From an uncultured Gammaproteobacteria bacterium (lineage in GTDB: Bacteria; Pseudomonadota; Gammaproteobacteria; Pseudomonadales; UBA5518), in assembly GCA_903921135.1 (NCBI GenBank), contig CAIXOY010000063.1, positions 1 to 7,883 of the forward strand: a stretch of 7,883 nt of DNA, read 5' to 3'. The notes under the pieces are model-generated. The model did no database searches, was not told the origin of the DNA, and worked only from the letters and a program-made list of their open reading frames with translations. Of this stretch, positions 5,702-7,883 are shown in pieces (the stretch's first letter is position 1; every line of letters starts with the position of its first letter). The translations under genes were made by a program, and so were the position numbers.

Positions 5702-7883
5702 ATGAAGTACTCCCGCATCCCTGGTGAGCGCGTGGTACAGCGCGAACTGCTGCTGGTAGGCGGTGGTCACGCGCACGTGGCGGTCCTGCGCCGTTTCGGC
5801 ATGAAGCCCCTGCCGGGTGTGCGCGTCACGATGCTCAGCCGTGATGTGCACACGCCCTACTCCGGCATGCTCCCGGGCCTTGTCGCCGGGCACTACACCC
5901 ACGCCGACTGCCACATCGACCTCGCGCGATTGTGCGCTGCCACCGGCGCCCGCTTCGTGCACGGCAGCCTCACGGCAATCGACATGCAGCACGGCACGGT
6001 CGAGGTGCAGGATCGCGGCGGACTGGGCTGGGACCTGCTGTCGCTGAACACCGGATCACGTCCTGCGCTGGACAGCATCCCGGGTGCGGCGGAACACGGT
6101 GTGGCGGTCAAGCCCATAGACCGCTTCGTGGGCGTCTGGGAAAAGACCGAAGCCATGATTGCTGCGGGCCAGGGGCCGCGACACATCGTGGTCGTGGGAG
6201 GAGGCGCCGCCGCCGTCGAGATTGCGCTCGCGATCGCCTGGCGCCTGCAGCAGAACGTGACCGCAGGCACCGAAGCCCGCATCGTCCTTGCCTGTGCGGG
6301 GGCGCGGATCCTGGAGGGACACACCGCCCGCGTTCGGCGCAGTCTCGAAGCGCGTCTCGCAGGCAGCGGCATCGGGATCCTGTGCGGGGCCCGCGTCGCG
6401 TCGGCACACATCGATGCCCTGGCGCTCGCGGATGGTCGCCGCATCGCATGCGATCTTCCGGTGTGGGCGATCCACGCGGCCGCGCCCTCCTGGCCACGCG
6501 ATGCGGGCCTTGCCTGCGACGAGGCGGGATTCGTGCGGGTAGAGCAGAGCCTGCGTTCCGTCTCGCACGAGCGCGTGTTTGCCGCCGGAGATATCGCCTC
6601 TTTGCCGGAACGGGTCGCCAAGAGCGGCGTGTATGCGGTCCGCGAGGGAGAGGTCCTGGCCGACAATCTCGGGCGCGCGCTCCGCAACGAGCCCCTTCTT
6701 CCCTATCACCCGCAGAGGCGTTTTCTGTCGCTGATCGCGACGGGCGGCAAACACGCGGTGGCCTCCCGCGGGCACTTCTTCGCCGCGGGCCGCTGGGTAT
6801 GGCAATGGAAGGACCGCATCGATCGCCGCTTCATGTCCATGTACCGTGTAACGCCCGTGGCGCCCGAGGTGTTATCCGCGCCGGAAGGCATGCGCTGCGG
6901 CGGATGTGCGGCGAAGGTCGATGCACAGACCTTGTCTGCCATCCTTGCCGGCCTCGGCGGATCCACATCGGGTGATCTGCTGCACGGTATCGACAGTGCC
7001 GAGGATGCCGCGGTGATCGCGCCACCGCCGGGACAGGTGCTGGTGCAGAGCGTCGATTACTTCCGCGCCTTCGTCGAGGATCCGTGGCTGCTGGGGCGCA
7101 TCGCCACCGTCCACGCACTCGGCGACCTCCACGCGATGGGCGCGAAGCCGCACTCCGCGCTGGCGATCGCGACCGTTCCACACGCCGCAGCCCACATCGT
7201 GCGCGACACCCTCGGTCAACTCATGGACGGCGCGCGCAGCGCCTTGCTGGCCGATGGCGTGATACTCGCAGGAGGTCACAGCAGCGAGGGAGCCGAACTG
7301 GGCTTCGGGCTGAGCGTGAACGGCTTCGCGCCGCGCGAGAGCCTGTTGCTCAAATCCGGCCTGCGTGACGGCCAGGCTCTCATCCTCACCAAGGCACTCG
7401 GTACAGGTGTTCTCTTTGCGGCCAATATGGCCGGCGCCGCGGACGGCCACTGGATCAGCGAAGCGCTTCGGGTGATGCAGCAGGGCCATGCCGCTGCGAT
7501 CGCGATCCTGCGCCGCCACGGTATCGGTGCCTGCACCGACGTCACCGGCTTCGGGTTGCTGGGGCATCTGGGTGAAATGCTGCGCGCCTCGGGTATGGGC
7601 GCGGAGCTCGCGGCCGCCGCGCTACCGACGCTGCCGGGTGCGCGGGAATGTCTTGCCGCCGGCTACCGGAGTTCGCTGCACACCGCCAATGCGGCGGCGC
7701 TGTCACAGATTGATGGCATCGACCGACTGGACCTCATAGAACAGGCGCTGCTTGTAGACCCGCAAACCGCGGGTGGACTGCTCGCCGCAGTGCCAACCGC
7801 CGCAGCAGAGGAATGCGTCGCCGGACTCGTCGCGGCCGGGTATCAGGCCGCAGTGATCGGCCGCGTCAGCGCAGCGATTGCGC
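5702..7883 (+). CDS. selD: NDH-2-like FAD/NAD(P) oxidoreductase fused to selenide, water dikinase (SelD), 3' end cut by window edge
   Basis: An uninterrupted frame runs from the ATG at 5702 to the edge, giving 727 codons. Residues about 15-370 form a two-dinucleotide-fold oxidoreductase: LLLVGGGHAH (16-25, FAD), VVVGGGAAAVE (163-173, NAD(P)H) and AAGD (294-297, FAD ribityl contact at D297). A Trp/Arg-rich segment near 365-388 closes the domain. No CxxC redox pair is seen in the flavin folds. Residues 397-727 are SelD: C402 and K405 match catalytic Cys17 and Lys20 of E. coli SelD, and the metal/ATP aspartates correspond to D435, D452, D475 (GDLHAMG) and D613 (TDVTGFGLLGHL). DPQTAGG (686-692) is also present. 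SelD makes selenophosphate from selenide and ATP for selenocysteine or 2-selenouridine tRNA. Only about 10-15 residues seem to be missing. The flavin domain's role is unproven; supplying reduced selenium is a reasonable guess. The start is uncertain because the ribosome site is weak; GTG at 5732 is an alternative. Confidence 0.92.
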   Translation, partial: MKYSRIPGERVVQRELLLVGGGHAHVAVLRRFGMKPLPGVRVTMLSRDVHTPYSGMLPGLVAGHYTHADCHIDLARLCAATGARFVHGSLTAIDMQHGTVEVQDRGGLGWDLLSLNTGSRPALDSIPGAAEHGVAVKPIDRFVGVWEKTEAMIAAGQGPRHIVVVGGGAAAVEIALAIAWRLQQNVTAGTEARIVLACAGARILEGHTARVRRSLEARLAGSGIGILCGARVASAHIDALALADGRRIACDLPVWAIHAAAPSWPRDAGLACDEAGFVRVEQSLRSVSHERVFAAGDIASLPERVAKSGVYAVREGEVLADNLGRALRNEPLLPYHPQRRFLSLIATGGKHAVASRGHFFAAGRWVWQWKDRIDRRFMSMYRVTPVAPEVLSAPEGMRCGGCAAKVDAQTLSAILAGLGGSTSGDLLHGIDSAEDAAVIAPPPGQVLVQSVDYFRAFVEDPWLLGRIATVHALGDLHAMGAKPHSALAIATVPHAAAHIVRDTLGQLMDGARSALLADGVILAGGHSSEGAELGFGLSVNGFAPRESLLLKSGLRDGQALILTKALGTGVLFAANMAGAADGHWISEALRVMQQGHAAAIAILRRHGIGACTDVTGFGLLGHLGEMLRASGMGAELAAAALPTLPGARECLAAGYRSSLHTANAAALSQIDGIDRLDLIEQALLVDPQTAGGLLAAVPTAAAEECVAGLVAAGYQAAVIGRVSAAIA

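Noticed and set aside
5893..7567. Several long minus-strand open frames of up to 264 codons opposite the SelD fusion
   Set aside because: They overlap a gene with unmistakable NDH-like and SelD motifs. Their translations are Arg/Ala/Pro-rich without recognisable domains, as expected of shadow frames.

Overview
The window is GC-rich and densely coding, with short intergenic gaps and six protein genes. The closest resemblances I can name are a DUF3391/HD-GYP protein, EmrA/EmrB-type proton-driven export and an NADH-dehydrogenase-like/SelD fusion. Together they point to a Proteobacterium, most likely gamma or beta. This is inferred from gene families and base composition, not from a marker gene. 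I see no tRNA, rRNA, CRISPR array, insertion sequence or attachment site, and no gene-free stretch longer than about 140 bases.

Left part, minus strand (1-2421). A sterol-desaturase/fatty-acid-hydroxylase family membrane protein, most like alkylglycerol (ether-lipid) monooxygenase, is followed 60 bases later by a DUF3391 + HD-GYP protein, a predicted cyclic-di-GMP phosphodiesterase that runs off the left edge. Both are read leftwards and may be co-transcribed.

Centre (2422-2558). A 137-base divergent intergenic region holds a perfect 14-base palindrome (2505-2518). It overlaps the -35 element of a good candidate sigma-70 promoter reading rightwards. Its TTGAT/ATCAA arms look like a MarR-family operator, and a MarR-family gene lies in the operon that this promoter would drive.

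Right part, plus strand (2559-7883). Four genes are packed head to tail: an EmrA-like membrane-fusion adaptor, an EmrB-like DHA2 transporter (4-base GTGA overlap), a MarR-family regulator (8-base overlap) and a long fusion protein (8-base gap). In the fusion, an FAD/NAD-binding NDH-2-like oxidoreductase domain precedes a selenide, water dikinase (SelD) domain, and only the last residues are cut off by the right edge. The simplest model is an autoregulated efflux operon (promoter, operator, adaptor, transporter, repressor) with the selenophosphate-synthesising fusion gene read through from the same transcript. Whether efflux and selenium metabolism are functionally linked is unknown. That linkage, and the operator shared with the divergent ether-lipid-hydroxylase-like gene, are the parts most worth testing. 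I found no convincing evidence of a wholly new type of system.
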